Part shown: piece by piece, positions 6,085 to 13,067 of the stretch
Layout: the number at the start of each line of letters is the position of its first letter
Numbering within the stretch: the stretch's first letter is position 1
IMG/VR virus record: IMGVR_UViG_3300020214_000126
Span: 1 to 23,607 of that record
Strand: one strand, 5' to 3'
Length of the DNA stretch: 23,607 nucleotides
Source: a virus
Position numbers and translations under genes: made by a program
The notes under the pieces: generated by a model
Told to the model about the DNA's origin: nothing
Databases searched by the model: none
Seen by the model: the letters and a program-made list of their open reading frames with translations, nothing else

Positions 6085-6393
6085 TCAGGATCCGTAGAGG
6101 GCAGCGACGGCCCCCGCCGCGAGTGACAGGGCAAGGGAGTTTATGAGCATAATGTAAACTCTCTCCCGGAAGGTCCGGGCATCGAGGAAGATCATCGAGA
6201 TCGAGAAGTTGATGATGGGCAGGAAGAAGCCGATGAGCATCACCGTCGCGAGCATCCTGTGGGCCGTCGCGTAGGCGAACATGCAGCCGAGGACGTTCGT
6301 CAGGAGCCCGAGGAGGAACATCACCTGGAGCCGGAGCCGGAGCTTGTCCTCACCGCGGAGGCGCTCCTGCATCTTCTCGAGGAACTCAATCAC
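6085..6393 (-). CDS. Three-helix membrane protein
   Basis: 102 aa. After a charged N-terminus (MIEFLEKMQERLRGEDK) there are three hydrophobic segments at about residues 21-42, 46-68 and 79-101. The family is not recognised. A holin-like role would fit its size and topology, but it sits in a repair-type operon rather than beside a lysin, so this stays open. The ATG overlaps the UvdE stop by 4 nt. Confidence 0.65.
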   Translation of the reverse strand: MIEFLEKMQERLRGEDKLRLRLQVMFLLGLLTNVLGCMFAYATAHRMLATVMLIGFFLPIINFSISMIFLDARTFRERVYIMLINSLALSLAAGAVAALYGS

Positions 6394-7418
6394 ACGGCCC
6401 TCCGACGGGCGGCCCGCTTCTCGGCTGTCACCGCCGCCTTCTTCTCCTTCTGCTTCCGGGTGACGGCGGCGATCTCCTCATCGGTCGTGCCCCGCCGCTC
6501 GTCGTAGAAGGAGGACTGGTCGACCCCGGTGACGAGCTGGATGACGGCGAGTTCCTTCGCCTTCGCCTCGACGAGGCAGTCGATCTCGAGACCGTGCGGA
6601 TCGACCGGGCCATCGACGAAGTTCGAGTGGGCGGTGGGGCTGACGGTCCGACCCTCACGCTCGCGGGCGGATTCGGAGTAGTGCGTGCAGGGCCGGACCC
6701 CAGCGGGCCAGGTGCTCGCCGCGAGGTGGAGGGCATCACGCTCGCTCAACCCGCCATCACAGAACTTGTGGTGGTGATAGTCGAAGACGACCGGGGTCCC
6801 GGTCCGCTGCCAGACCTTGTGGAGATCGACGACCGAGTAGCACTTCGCCTTGTCATCGTTCTCGACCGTGAGCCGACGTTTGACATTCTCGGGGACCCGC
6901 TCGAAGTTGCGGCACCAGCGATCCATCGACCCCTCCTTCTCACCGAAGGCACCGCCGAGGTGGATGTTGATCTTCGCCTCGGGCGTGTTCGGCAGGCCGA
7001 TGGCGTCCATGATCTCGCCGTGGATCCGGAGGTCGCGGATGCAGTTCTGGACAACATGCTCGCGGGGGGACGTCAGGCAGTTGAACTGGCCCGGATGGAA
7101 GCTGAGACGCTGGCCACCCGCCCGGGCTGTCCGACCGACGAGCTCCAGGCCGGCCCGGATCGCGGGCCAGTCAGGCAGCTGCTCGAACTCGTATTCGGAG
7201 GCCCACGGGGCCAGGTCGGAGGTCATCCGATACACTTGAATCCCATGGGTGTTGTTCCACTCCACAATCCCATGAAGTGTCTCCACATTCTCCAGGGTGA
7301 GGCGGGATGCATGCTGGATACCCTTTTCCTGAAAGGTCCGCTTGATCATCGATCGGAACCCGCCCTTCTTCGAACCAAGGGTCATGTTGAGGCAGGCGTA
7401 ACCGAAGCGGATGGACAT
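6390..7418 (-). CDS. uvsE: UV damage endonuclease (UvdE/UvsE family)
   Basis: 342 aa. A TIM-barrel UV-dimer endonuclease that nicks DNA 5' of photolesions. Visible signatures: RFGYACLN at 4-11, FHPGQFN at 107-113, INIHLGG with H153, TVEND with E186, and VVFDYHHHKFCDGG with D213 and H215-217, matching the metal-binding His/Glu/Asp set. The C-terminus (about 318-342) is a Lys/Arg/Ala-rich tail. The start has GGAGG 6 nt upstream, and promoter P5 lies upstream of that. It leads an operon with a 3-TM protein and three tiny proteins. It probably protects phage DNA from sunlight. Confidence 0.92.
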   Translation of the reverse strand: MSIRFGYACLNMTLGSKKGGFRSMIKRTFQEKGIQHASRLTLENVETLHGIVEWNNTHGIQVYRMTSDLAPWASEYEFEQLPDWPAIRAGLELVGRTARAGGQRLSFHPGQFNCLTSPREHVVQNCIRDLRIHGEIMDAIGLPNTPEAKINIHLGGAFGEKEGSMDRWCRNFERVPENVKRRLTVENDDKAKCYSVVDLHKVWQRTGTPVVFDYHHHKFCDGGLSERDALHLAASTWPAGVRPCTHYSESAREREGRTVSPTAHSNFVDGPVDPHGLEIDCLVEAKAKELAVIQLVTGVDQSSFYDERRGTTDEEIAAVTRKQKEKKAAVTAEKRAARRRAV

Positions 7419-7435
7419 GTTTAACCTCCGACCCT

Positions 7436-7464
7436 ATAGTACCACAGGACCGGAGGTGTTGCAT
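7436..7464 (-). promoter_or_regulatory. Phage promoter, RTGCAA-N17 class with extended -10 (P5)
   Basis: Minus strand ATGCAA, 17 nt, TACTAT, with TGTGG before the -10 box. It lies between the stop of the broken gene at 7479 and the UvdE ribosome site. Confidence 0.6.
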
Positions 7465-7478
7465 GGGTTCAGGGGCGA

Positions 7479-7800
7479 CTAGCGGTCCTCTTCCATATCG
7501 CGGTCGTACTCAGCCCGATACATCTGCGCGTCGTTGAGGGTGTCCATGACCCAGTTGTGCATGCTGTCCCTCAAGTCCTCGTAGAGGTCATCGATCAGGC
7601 CGCTCGCCTCGTACTTCGCGTCGTCGGGGGTCGAAGTCACCCTTAAAGAGATCCTCGATGTTGATCATATACTTCTTGACAAGGTCGACTGGATCCTTCA
7701 TGTTCCCGACGTACTCGTCGCTCTCTTTGATAACACGCTTCGCCTCTTCCTTGATAATCCTTCTAATTGCTGATTCTGTGAGTCTTATTTTCGATTTCCA
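7479..7800 (-). pseudogene. Broken or frameshifted gene with LTExxIRRII-type N-terminus
   Basis: Two minus-strand frames join at a run of five C (7626-7630). The first reads KIRLTESAIRRIIKEEAKRV, then VKKYMINIEDLFKGDFD. The second continues PDDAKYEASGLIDDLYEDL and ends at TAG (7479-7481). Rejoining needs a +1 shift at CCC-C or removal of one C. No ATG, GTG or TTG stands at the natural start; the frame reads TGG and then ATA where an ATG would be expected. Decay, sequencing error, or a non-standard start plus +1 frameshifting are all possible. The divergent 186-aa gene begins 31 nt away. Confidence 0.6.
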
Positions 7801-7831
7801 GTAATAATTATAGCGTGCACGGGAGATTTTA

Positions 7832-8392
7832 GTGGACGAGAGATCACAGCAGAAGAATAATCCGGGCTACTACAAGGGCCTGGGGCGGAAGACGCGCTCG
7901 GAGCGTGAGCGTCACTTCAAGCGCCAGAGCTCAATGCACTGGGACGATCCCGGTGCCTATGAGGACGCACCCGGTGACGACAAGCCGACCCGGACGTCGA
8001 AGTGGACAAAGATCGCAAACAAGAGGTTCCCAATGAAGAAGAATGAGTCGATCGATCTCAGCAACATTAACATCGAGCTGCTTGTGGCTGAGGCGCTTGT
8101 GTACGCGGACGCGGTGCTTCTCGAGAGGGAGGAGCTCAACGAGGCGAAGAAGAAATCCGGCATGTCCACCGCCCTGAAGAACAAGGCAAAATCAGCGAAT
8201 GCACCCCTCGGCGCGCTCCGCGCGATCTACAACAAGGGTCTCGCAGCGTGGCGCACCGGTCACCGTCCCGGCGCGAGCCAGCATGCCTGGGCGATGGGAC
8301 GCGTCAACTCGGTGCTTGCAGGCGGTCCCGCGCGGAAGGTCGATGCCGCGCAGTGGAAGCGGATCCAACGCTTCAGGAAGAAGCGTCGTTAG
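7832..8392 (+). CDS. Basic phage protein with DUF5872/DUF5824-like segments
   Basis: 186 aa from GTG 7832, with GGGAG 6 nt upstream. Residues 10-66 (YYKGLGRKTRSERERHFKRQ, then 'DDPGAYEDAPGDDKPTRTSKWTKIA') resemble the short basic DUF5872-like unit. Residues 128-163 (ALRAIYNKGLAAWRTGHRPG, then 'ASQHAWAMGRVNSVLAGG') resemble the DUF5824-like unit of phage and large-virus proteins. Family names are from memory and unchecked. An acidic helical segment links them. It is one of only two plus-strand genes and ends 5 nt from a convergent neighbour. Function unknown, possibly virion-associated. Confidence 0.7.
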   Translation: MDERSQQKNNPGYYKGLGRKTRSERERHFKRQSSMHWDDPGAYEDAPGDDKPTRTSKWTKIANKRFPMKKNESIDLSNINIELLVAEALVYADAVLLEREELNEAKKKSGMSTALKNKAKSANAPLGALRAIYNKGLAAWRTGHRPGASQHAWAMGRVNSVLAGGPARKVDAAQWKRIQRFRKKRR

Positions 8393-8397
8393 GAATG

Positions 8398-9117
8398 TTA
8401 GGTTGCCGACCTCACCGAGGTCGGGGCGGCGAGTCCGGCGGCGACGCTCTTCGCAGCCCCCGCTACGCTCTTCGCAGCCCCCGTCCAGTCGTCACCCACC
8501 CGCTGGAGCTGCTGCTTGAGCTGCTGACCAGGGAGAAGATCACTGAGCTTCAGCCCGCAGATGGTGTCAGCGATCATCTTTACGATTGGACCGCCCTCGA
8601 CAAACTGTGCCTTTATCGCCTCGATGATGGTCCTGCCAAGTCCGCTTTTCGCCTCCAGGCCGAGGGGGCCCGTGATGAACTGCTCAACAATCTGCTCCTG
8701 CAGGGTCCCCGCCAGTCGTGTGGCAACTATATTACACTTTCCCGGTCCCTGGAACAGGGCGATCAGATCGGATGCAGTCGTATTCTCGATGAAGTTCGAG
8801 ATGATACCGCCGAGGAACGAGTTGCGATCGAGACCGATCATCGCGACGAGCTTATCTCCGAGCATACCCTTCAGACCCTGGGACAGGCTCGAATCGGCAA
8901 ACTTCGTTAGGGCATCGCCCAGCATGTCGAGCAGTCCCTCATCAAGTCGTCCACTCTCGAGCTGCAGCAACACCCGCCCGACGTAACGATCACACTCCGC
9001 GAGGCTGCAACCCTGGGCTTCCATCAGGGCGACCCTGTTGCCAAGATGGTGCCACAGCATCCGAGCCTCGTGTCTCTGGGCTTTTGTCAAACTCCTCGCG
9101 ATTTCAATCGTGCGCAT
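8398..9117 (-). CDS. Helical hypothetical protein
   Basis: 239 aa from ATG 9117, which follows GGGGAG at 9-nt spacing; in-frame ATGs at 9126 and 9141 lack a ribosome site. The N-terminus MRTIEIARSLTKAQRHEARM is basic and helical. The middle has Leu/Gly-rich amphipathic stretches (LLDMLGDALTKFADSSLSQG) and the C-terminus repeats GAAKSVAGAAKSVAAGLAA. No family recognised. It lies convergent to the 186-aa gene and downstream of the cupin-like gene. A virion or internal protein is possible. Confidence 0.6.
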   Translation of the reverse strand: MRTIEIARSLTKAQRHEARMLWHHLGNRVALMEAQGCSLAECDRYVGRVLLQLESGRLDEGLLDMLGDALTKFADSSLSQGLKGMLGDKLVAMIGLDRNSFLGGIISNFIENTTASDLIALFQGPGKCNIVATRLAGTLQEQIVEQFITGPLGLEAKSGLGRTIIEAIKAQFVEGGPIVKMIADTICGLKLSDLLPGQQLKQQLQRVGDDWTGAAKSVAGAAKSVAAGLAAPTSVRSAT

Positions 9118-9158
9118 AACCTGCATCTCCCCTGTTGTCATAAGTATTAGCTGGTCGC

Positions 9159-9428
9159 TTAATTTTCAATGATTAGCACGCGTAATGTTCCCTGACCGCG
9201 GATTACCCGATGCCAGCTCTCCCTGGGTATCCCGTAGGTGTGACCGGGTAACATCTCGAAGGGTAACCCACTCTCAAGCTGCAGCCTCCAGCCGGCCCCC
9301 TCGAGCACGGTGACCTCCCGGTTCCGTCGATCCATGTGCCACTCTAGCTCCTCGGTTGGCACATCACACGAGAACTCACGCACCATGCTGCTCTCTGAGA
9401 TCATGATCTCTTTGTAGGGTCGACCCAT
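9159..9428 (-). CDS. Small cupin-like protein
   Basis: 89 aa from ATG 9428, which overlaps the upstream stop as TGATG. The pattern 'LEWHMDRRNREVTVLEG' then 'GWRLQLE', 'LPGHTYGIPRESWHRVI' and 'GTLRVLIIE' is that of a single compact cupin barrel. H34 and H77 could be metal ligands. Substrate is unknown. Upstream GTG and TTG codons in frame are less likely starts. Phage cupins occur beside structural genes, as here. Confidence 0.65.
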   Translation of the reverse strand: MGRPYKEIMISESSMVREFSCDVPTEELEWHMDRRNREVTVLEGAGWRLQLESGLPFEMLPGHTYGIPRESWHRVIRGQGTLRVLIIEN

Positions 9429-10636
9429 CACCACCAACCAGGTATATTCCTGCCGAACATCTTCGTGGACCTGCAGGCCCAGTAACCGCCCTTCGTCTTA
9501 TCATTCTTGTCCGCGCAACCGTGACGTTCTCCGAAGCTCTTGCGGCGGGCCTTCGCGGCGGGGCTGCTGCCCATCGCGTCCGGCATGCTCGAACCGAATG
9601 ACACCTTCTTGATGTTTCCGGTCTTTGGGTCACGAACGTAGACGTGAGCACGCCCACCGGACTTGCTTGCCCCTGCGGCGCCGAGCTTCACGGTGCGACC
9701 CTTGTACTTCGCCTCAGGCAGAAAATCATATTCAGTGCCCTCATTCGTCTCATTGAAGTTACCGGTAAACTTTCCCTTATTTCTGGGAACAAACACCTCA
9801 TAGCGATCCTTTGACATTGGAATCATAGCCTCAGGCCTTGTTATACGAAAGCCTAAATTCTTAGATTGCCAATCAAAATCAGTAGGACGCAATCTGCCAA
9901 AAACGTACTTTCGAAGGGAATCAGCGTCAACCAAATACCATCCATTTCCTCTGTCTACCTCAACAGCACCGGGCACATCACCGATTCTTGTGTAGAGAAG
10001 ACCGGTATATCGGGATTTTCTTAGTTTCAGGCTTGGCTCTTTCCCCTTTGCCATTTTCATCGCACGGTACCTGCTGGGAGTTGCATCGATATCCTGACTT
10101 ACAACACCTTGATCATTTGTGGATGCAACAAGAAACGGTTCAAAATAGGGTGCAATAAATGCCCAAACGCCAAAACGTTCTGGTGCCGAATCATTAGTTT
10201 GTTTTACAGCTGAAAATCCTCCAAGCCTTGAAAGAATAATGCCCGGGCCGTTAGTGTAGGGCCTCTTGTCTGCACCTTCATTCATCTCATTGTCATCCCA
10301 CATCGGAAAATCAAGGGGCACCCTCCGACCCTCGAACATCGCCCACTCGCCGATGTCACTCTGGAACATCTCATACTCGGCCGCGGTAGCCTCATAGAGT
10401 CCCCGATTCCAGAGCTCACGAGCCTCGTTGAAGAGATCGAAGAACTCGCGGGTGCCAGGGCGATAGACGTTGTCGTCGAATGTCACGCCGTTCCTGAGGT
10501 GATAGCGCATTCCCTCTGACAAGCTTGCACCGATTCCTGTCCTCTGCGCCGTCGCCGTCTCATCCTTGCGAGCATCCCGGTACACGTCGAATTCTCCGAG
10601 ATTTTTTGGACTCTTCAGGTTGCCGTCAGCGTCCAT
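9428..10636 (-). CDS. Large hypothetical, probable virion protein; -1 frame partner of the upstream gene
   Basis: 402 aa from the first ATG, but the frame is open a further 44 codons back to the A-rich site at 10769-10777, and no good ribosome site precedes ATG 10636. It is therefore probably made as the C-terminal part of a 618-aa frameshift product. Features: 'FRPG'-like segment NVYRPGTREFFDLFNEAREL, 'DFPMWDDNEMNE', a middle strand-rich region, and a C-terminal basic module 'KARRKSFGERHGC' ... 'DKTKGGYWACR' that I have seen at the ends of phage structural proteins (from memory). Exact function unknown. Confidence 0.6.
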   Translation of the reverse strand: MDADGNLKSPKNLGEFDVYRDARKDETATAQRTGIGASLSEGMRYHLRNGVTFDDNVYRPGTREFFDLFNEARELWNRGLYEATAAEYEMFQSDIGEWAMFEGRRVPLDFPMWDDNEMNEGADKRPYTNGPGIILSRLGGFSAVKQTNDSAPERFGVWAFIAPYFEPFLVASTNDQGVVSQDIDATPSRYRAMKMAKGKEPSLKLRKSRYTGLLYTRIGDVPGAVEVDRGNGWYLVDADSLRKYVFGRLRPTDFDWQSKNLGFRITRPEAMIPMSKDRYEVFVPRNKGKFTGNFNETNEGTEYDFLPEAKYKGRTVKLGAAGASKSGGRAHVYVRDPKTGNIKKVSFGSSMPDAMGSSPAAKARRKSFGERHGCADKNDKTKGGYWACRSTKMFGRNIPGWW

Positions 10637-10721
10637 ATCTTCTGCGGTTGACTGCGCGCCGAAGGATTTACCCTTGTCCTCCGGATGGGCCAGCAGGGTC
10701 TCACTCCTGGTGGCCTGCGGA

Positions 10722-10777
10722 GGATGGACCTTGTCTACAGGTCCACCCTTTCTGCTGTCCTCACTTACTTTTTTTTT
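10722..10777 (-). promoter_or_regulatory. Candidate programmed -1 frameshift site with 3' hairpin
   Basis: Minus strand carries A9 then G, containing the heptamer A AAA AAG (10774-10768) in the correct frame, immediately followed by the TAA stop. Purine-rich GGGAAAGGG sits just upstream and could act as an internal Shine-Dalgarno stimulator. A 9-bp stem (GGTGGACCT with AGGTCCATC(C), one G-U pair) with a 7-nt loop lies 20 nt downstream, farther than usual. The -1 frame is open for 446 codons. Confidence 0.55.
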
Positions 10778-11283
10778 GATCCCTTTCCCTTCTTCGACCT
10801 GGGAATGTCATACCACTGGTTCTCGAGGGTCTTCTTCATGTTGCGACGCTTCTTCATGTACCAGGCCTTGCGGGCCTCGTTCATATGAGCGCTCTCAGCG
10901 TTGAGGTAATCGTAGATGACGTCCATCATCTCGGCTGCAACAGCGATCTTCTCCTGGACCCACTCGGGCAGGTCATCGCCATCCTCGATCGCATCGTGGA
11001 GATCCTGTGCCTGGTTCGCCATCGTGTAGAGATTGTTCTTGATCATCGAGGATTCCTCGTGGTCATCAGAATCCTCATACTCGATGCCATCATCCTCATC
11101 GAAATCACGATCGGGAGCCCCCGGACTGGGTGATCTCATCCTCGCGATCGGTTCCTCACCGCCGTAACCGAGGATATCGAGCATCGGCATCGCTGCAGCC
11201 ATCACGTTGGGAAGCTCACCCTCGCGGGCCATGCAAGCGCACTCGGCGATGATCATCCTACGAAGTTCGTTCCTATCCATCAT
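10765..11283 (-). CDS. Hypothetical virion-type protein with frameshift-prone end
   Basis: 172 aa. The N-terminus MMDRNELRRMIIAECACMAR resembles the short 'LTxxxLRxII' leader found on several proteins here. An acidic Asp/Glu segment follows (about 60-78). Then comes the helical module 'MIKNNLYTMANQAQDLHDAI' and 'DLPEWVQEKIAVAAEMMD', which I recall as recurring in phage structural proteins. The C-terminus is Lys-rich and encoded by nine A residues. The ATG overlaps the preceding stop (ATGA) behind GGGGAAGAG. The stop is probably bypassed at some rate by -1 frameshifting. Confidence 0.65.
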   Translation of the reverse strand: MMDRNELRRMIIAECACMAREGELPNVMAAAMPMLDILGYGGEEPIARMRSPSPGAPDRDFDEDDGIEYEDSDDHEESSMIKNNLYTMANQAQDLHDAIEDGDDLPEWVQEKIAVAAEMMDVIYDYLNAESAHMNEARKAWYMKKRRNMKKTLENQWYDIPRSKKGKGSKKK

Positions 11284-11561
11284 CTCTTCCCCTTGTTCTT
11301 GATTTTAACTTCCACGGCGGGCGTCCGCGGAAAATTAAGGCGTGCCTCCTCGGCGAGACGAGCCGCTTCGATCGCAGCCATCCTGAAAACCTTTTCCGCC
11401 TGCTCGAGCGTGAGCCCACCGCCGAGAAGCTCAACGACGCTCATCTCAGCAATCTCACTGAGCTCCTTCGCTCCGGCCCTGCCCCCATGTTGCAGCGAGT
11501 CTATCGCCATCCTGACAGGTTCCTTGATATTAGCGCTCTTAGGTTTCACATTTGCCCTCAC
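11280..11561 (-). CDS. 93-aa hypothetical protein, GTG start
   Basis: 93 aa. It starts MRANVKPKSANIKEPVRMAI at a GTG and is helical and Ala/Glu-rich in the middle (EIAEMSVVELLGGGLTLEQA), with a basic tail (KIKNKGKR). No family recognised. No clear Shine-Dalgarno: a TATGTA box ends 6 nt before the GTG, the leaderless spacing seen elsewhere in the window, but without a matching -35 box. It is coupled to the 172-aa gene by an ATGA overlap. Confidence 0.55.
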   Translation of the reverse strand: MRANVKPKSANIKEPVRMAIDSLQHGGRAGAKELSEIAEMSVVELLGGGLTLEQAEKVFRMAAIEAARLAEEARLNFPRTPAVEVKIKNKGKR

Positions 11562-11592
11562 AAGCTATACATATCCATGAAGGACGAGAATT

Positions 11593-12066
11593 ATGAGGGA
11601 CGTTGCCGTTAAAATGATGGTGCTCGAGTACGTCGGGTTCATGCGGGCGATGCAGCTCTGGTTTCACGGTGCCCATCATCTAACGCGTGGAACGGGCTTC
11701 TCTGGGGATCACGTGAATCTCTACGGTCGCATCTATCAGGCAATCGGGGAGCAGATTGACGGGGCGATCGAGAAGGCGATCGGCCTCTTCGGTGATGAAC
11801 TTGGGTGCCCGCTTCACATTACGGAGAAAGCGCTTGAGATCATGTCGGAATATCCGAGTCCGATCGAGATGAGGGTCACAACGCAGGCTGCTGCTGGTCT
11901 CCAGATGGAGAAGGACTTCCTCAAGTTCTCGCAGAACTTCTACAATGCCCTCAAGCAGGCAGGTGCGATGACCCTTGGCCTCGATGACATGATCATGGCA
12001 AACGCGAATGCCCATGAGGGTCATGTTTACCACCTGCAGCAGCGGATCAAGTCGAGCCTCGGCTAA
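11593..12066 (+). CDS. Dps/ferritin-like protein
   Basis: 157 aa. Helical throughout, with a ferritin-like layout: 'MQLWFHGAHH' (H25, H28, H29), then 'FSGDHVNLYGRIYQAIGEQI' (D39, H40, Y44) and 'DGAIEKAIGLFGDELG' (D56, E60), matching the first two helices and inter-helix His/Asp/Glu positions of Dps proteins. It probably binds iron and may shield DNA from oxidative damage. Assignment is by pattern and some metal ligands are unverified. AAGGA precedes the ATG at 8-nt spacing. It is transcribed alone on the plus strand and followed by a strong terminator. Confidence 0.6.
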   Translation: MRDVAVKMMVLEYVGFMRAMQLWFHGAHHLTRGTGFSGDHVNLYGRIYQAIGEQIDGAIEKAIGLFGDELGCPLHITEKALEIMSEYPSPIEMRVTTQAAAGLQMEKDFLKFSQNFYNALKQAGAMTLGLDDMIMANANAHEGHVYHLQQRIKSSLG

Positions 12067-12075
12067 AGCAGCGCA

Positions 12076-12105
12076 GGGGAGGCCGAAGCCTCCCCCTTGC
12101 TTTTT
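12076..12105 (+). terminator. Rho-independent terminator of the Dps-like gene
   Basis: GGGGAGGC, loop CGAA, GCCTCCCC gives a perfect 8-bp GC stem 10 nt after the stop codon. TTTTT follows at 12101-12105 after a CCTTGC spacer. Read on the minus strand the loop is TTCG closed by C-G, a very stable tetraloop, so it may also stop leftward transcription after the 113-aa gene. Confidence 0.8.
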
Positions 12106-12121
12106 CAACTACCCGACAGTA

Positions 12122-12463
12122 TCAGGCGCGACCGAGCACATCATCACCGTTCTCGACGCCGACGATGTAAGGAGCCGTGCGACCACCACCGCGGACGGTG
12201 TGGTAGTAACCACCGTAGCGTACGACCGCATAGCCGGAGCGCTGGATCGGGACACGGCTGATCTCCTCACCGGTCGAGCGGACGCGGATCGTCATCGGCT
12301 TGCGGGCACGACGGGTCGTCTGCGTGGTGGTGGGGAACGCCAGGGCGGGCGTCGAGGTCGAGGTCGAGGTCGAGGTCGAGGTCGAGGTCGAGGTCGACTT
12401 ACGGCTGCTGTCGAACTTGTTACTGTTGCTGTCGAACTTCGTGTTGCTGTTACGATTACTCAT
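12122..12463 (-). CDS. Low-complexity Ser/Thr-repeat protein
   Basis: 113 aa. Residues 1-21 are Asn/Ser-rich (MSNRNSNTKFDSNSNKFDSS), followed by a run of Ser-Thr dipeptides encoded by a hexanucleotide repeat. The C-terminal 60 residues look folded (MTIRVRSTGEEISRV, then 'SGYAVVRYGGYYHTVRGGG'), compatible with a small beta domain. AAGGAG precedes the ATG, inside the last codons of the GIY-YIG gene. No family recognised. A flexible linker joining the two ends is the likely role of the repeat. Confidence 0.6.
   Translation of the reverse strand: MSNRNSNTKFDSNSNKFDSSRKSTSTSTSTSTSTSTSTPALAFPTTTQTTRRARKPMTIRVRSTGEEISRVPIQRSGYAVVRYGGYYHTVRGGGRTAPYIVGVENGDDVLGRA
12351..12397. repeat. Hexanucleotide tandem repeat GTCGAG x 7.8
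   Basis: Seven perfect GTCGAG units plus five bases of an eighth, encoding alternating Ser and Thr on the minus strand. The unit length keeps the frame, so copy-number changes would lengthen or shorten the linker without breaking the gene. Confidence 0.9.
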
Positions 12464-12467
12464 TTAT

Positions 12468-12827
12468 CTATCTCCTTTTGTTTTTACGAGGTCCATTGGG
12501 GGCCGCCTCGTGAATTAATACTAGCTTAAGTTCGCAGGTTTTGCAGATTAATTCGAACTTTTTTTTGTCGGTCACCAGCTCGAGCTTTCTGGATCGTGAA
12601 AGCGCCTTCACGGTCCGCTCGGTTCTCAGGGCACATGAGAGGCAGCAGGCTGGGTGACTGACCAGAAGACGAACAGGCCGTCGGGAGCGTGTGTATTTTG
12701 CCCCTCGACGGCCTGAATTGTGTTCGTTGATCCTTCGCTCAACGTCTGTCGTGATACCGCAGTAGAGCGTACCATCGGCGCACTCGACCAGGTAGATGTG
12801 GTAGAGTCTACTCGTCAATGTACTCAA
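12468..12827 (-). CDS. GIY-YIG endonuclease-like protein
   Basis: 119 aa. The GIY-YIG core is clear: YHIYLVECADGTLYCGITTD at 9-28, with YCG replacing YIG, then the catalytic-Arg helix 'DVERRINEHN' and 'AKYTRSRRPVRLL', with a Glu in RTERTVKAL. It resembles the short single-domain UPF0213/YhbQ-type group. A Cys-containing tail 'FELICKTCELKL' follows, perhaps with other Cys residues binding zinc. The only suitable starts are TTG codons at 12827 or 12818; the gene overlaps the GapR-like gene by 20 nt and is probably coupled. It could be a homing or repair nuclease. Confidence 0.75.
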   Translation of the reverse strand: MSTLTSRLYHIYLVECADGTLYCGITTDVERRINEHNSGRRGAKYTRSRRPVRLLVSHPACCLSCALRTERTVKALSRSRKLELVTDKKKFELICKTCELKLVLIHEAAPNGPRKNKRR

Positions 12828-13035
12828 GCATCTGATCCGCCTCGTGGGTCGAATCCCCGAGACGGGATCGAATCTTCGCGATGCGCAGCGCAGCCTTCAG
12901 TGCCTTCACATCGACCCCGTGACCCTCCTCATACTCAGTGAGGATCTCCTTCTGCGTCTCACGAAGCAGCCCCATCTCATTCTCGATGGAGGTCAGCTTC
13001 TCGACCAACTCACGAACAACTTCCTTGGTAGCCAT
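12808..13035 (-). CDS. Possible GapR/DUF2312-like DNA-binding protein
   Basis: 75 aa, helical coiled-coil-like. The order 'VRELVEKLTSIENEMGLLRE', then 'YEEGHGVDVKALKAALRIAK' and 'EADQMLEYIDE' parallels GapR/DUF2312, where a long helix is followed by 'AKGNGFDVKxLRxxxRLRK' and a C-terminal 'LLDLYL'. GapR is an alphaproteobacterial nucleoid protein that binds overtwisted DNA, and phage copies are known. Similarity is by eye, so the call is tentative. AAAGGAG precedes the ATG. Confidence 0.45.
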   Translation of the reverse strand: MATKEVVRELVEKLTSIENEMGLLRETQKEILTEYEEGHGVDVKALKAALRIAKIRSRLGDSTHEADQMLEYIDE

Positions 13036-13067
13036 TTTGATTCTCCTTTACCTTGATATTAATGATC

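Noticed and set aside
6594-7424. Plus-strand 276-aa ORF
   Set aside because: It runs antisense to UvdE, which has all family motifs; composition is that of a mirrored coding frame.
12351-12397. Tandem repeat as a CRISPR array
   Set aside because: Units are 6 nt with no spacers and lie within a coding frame.
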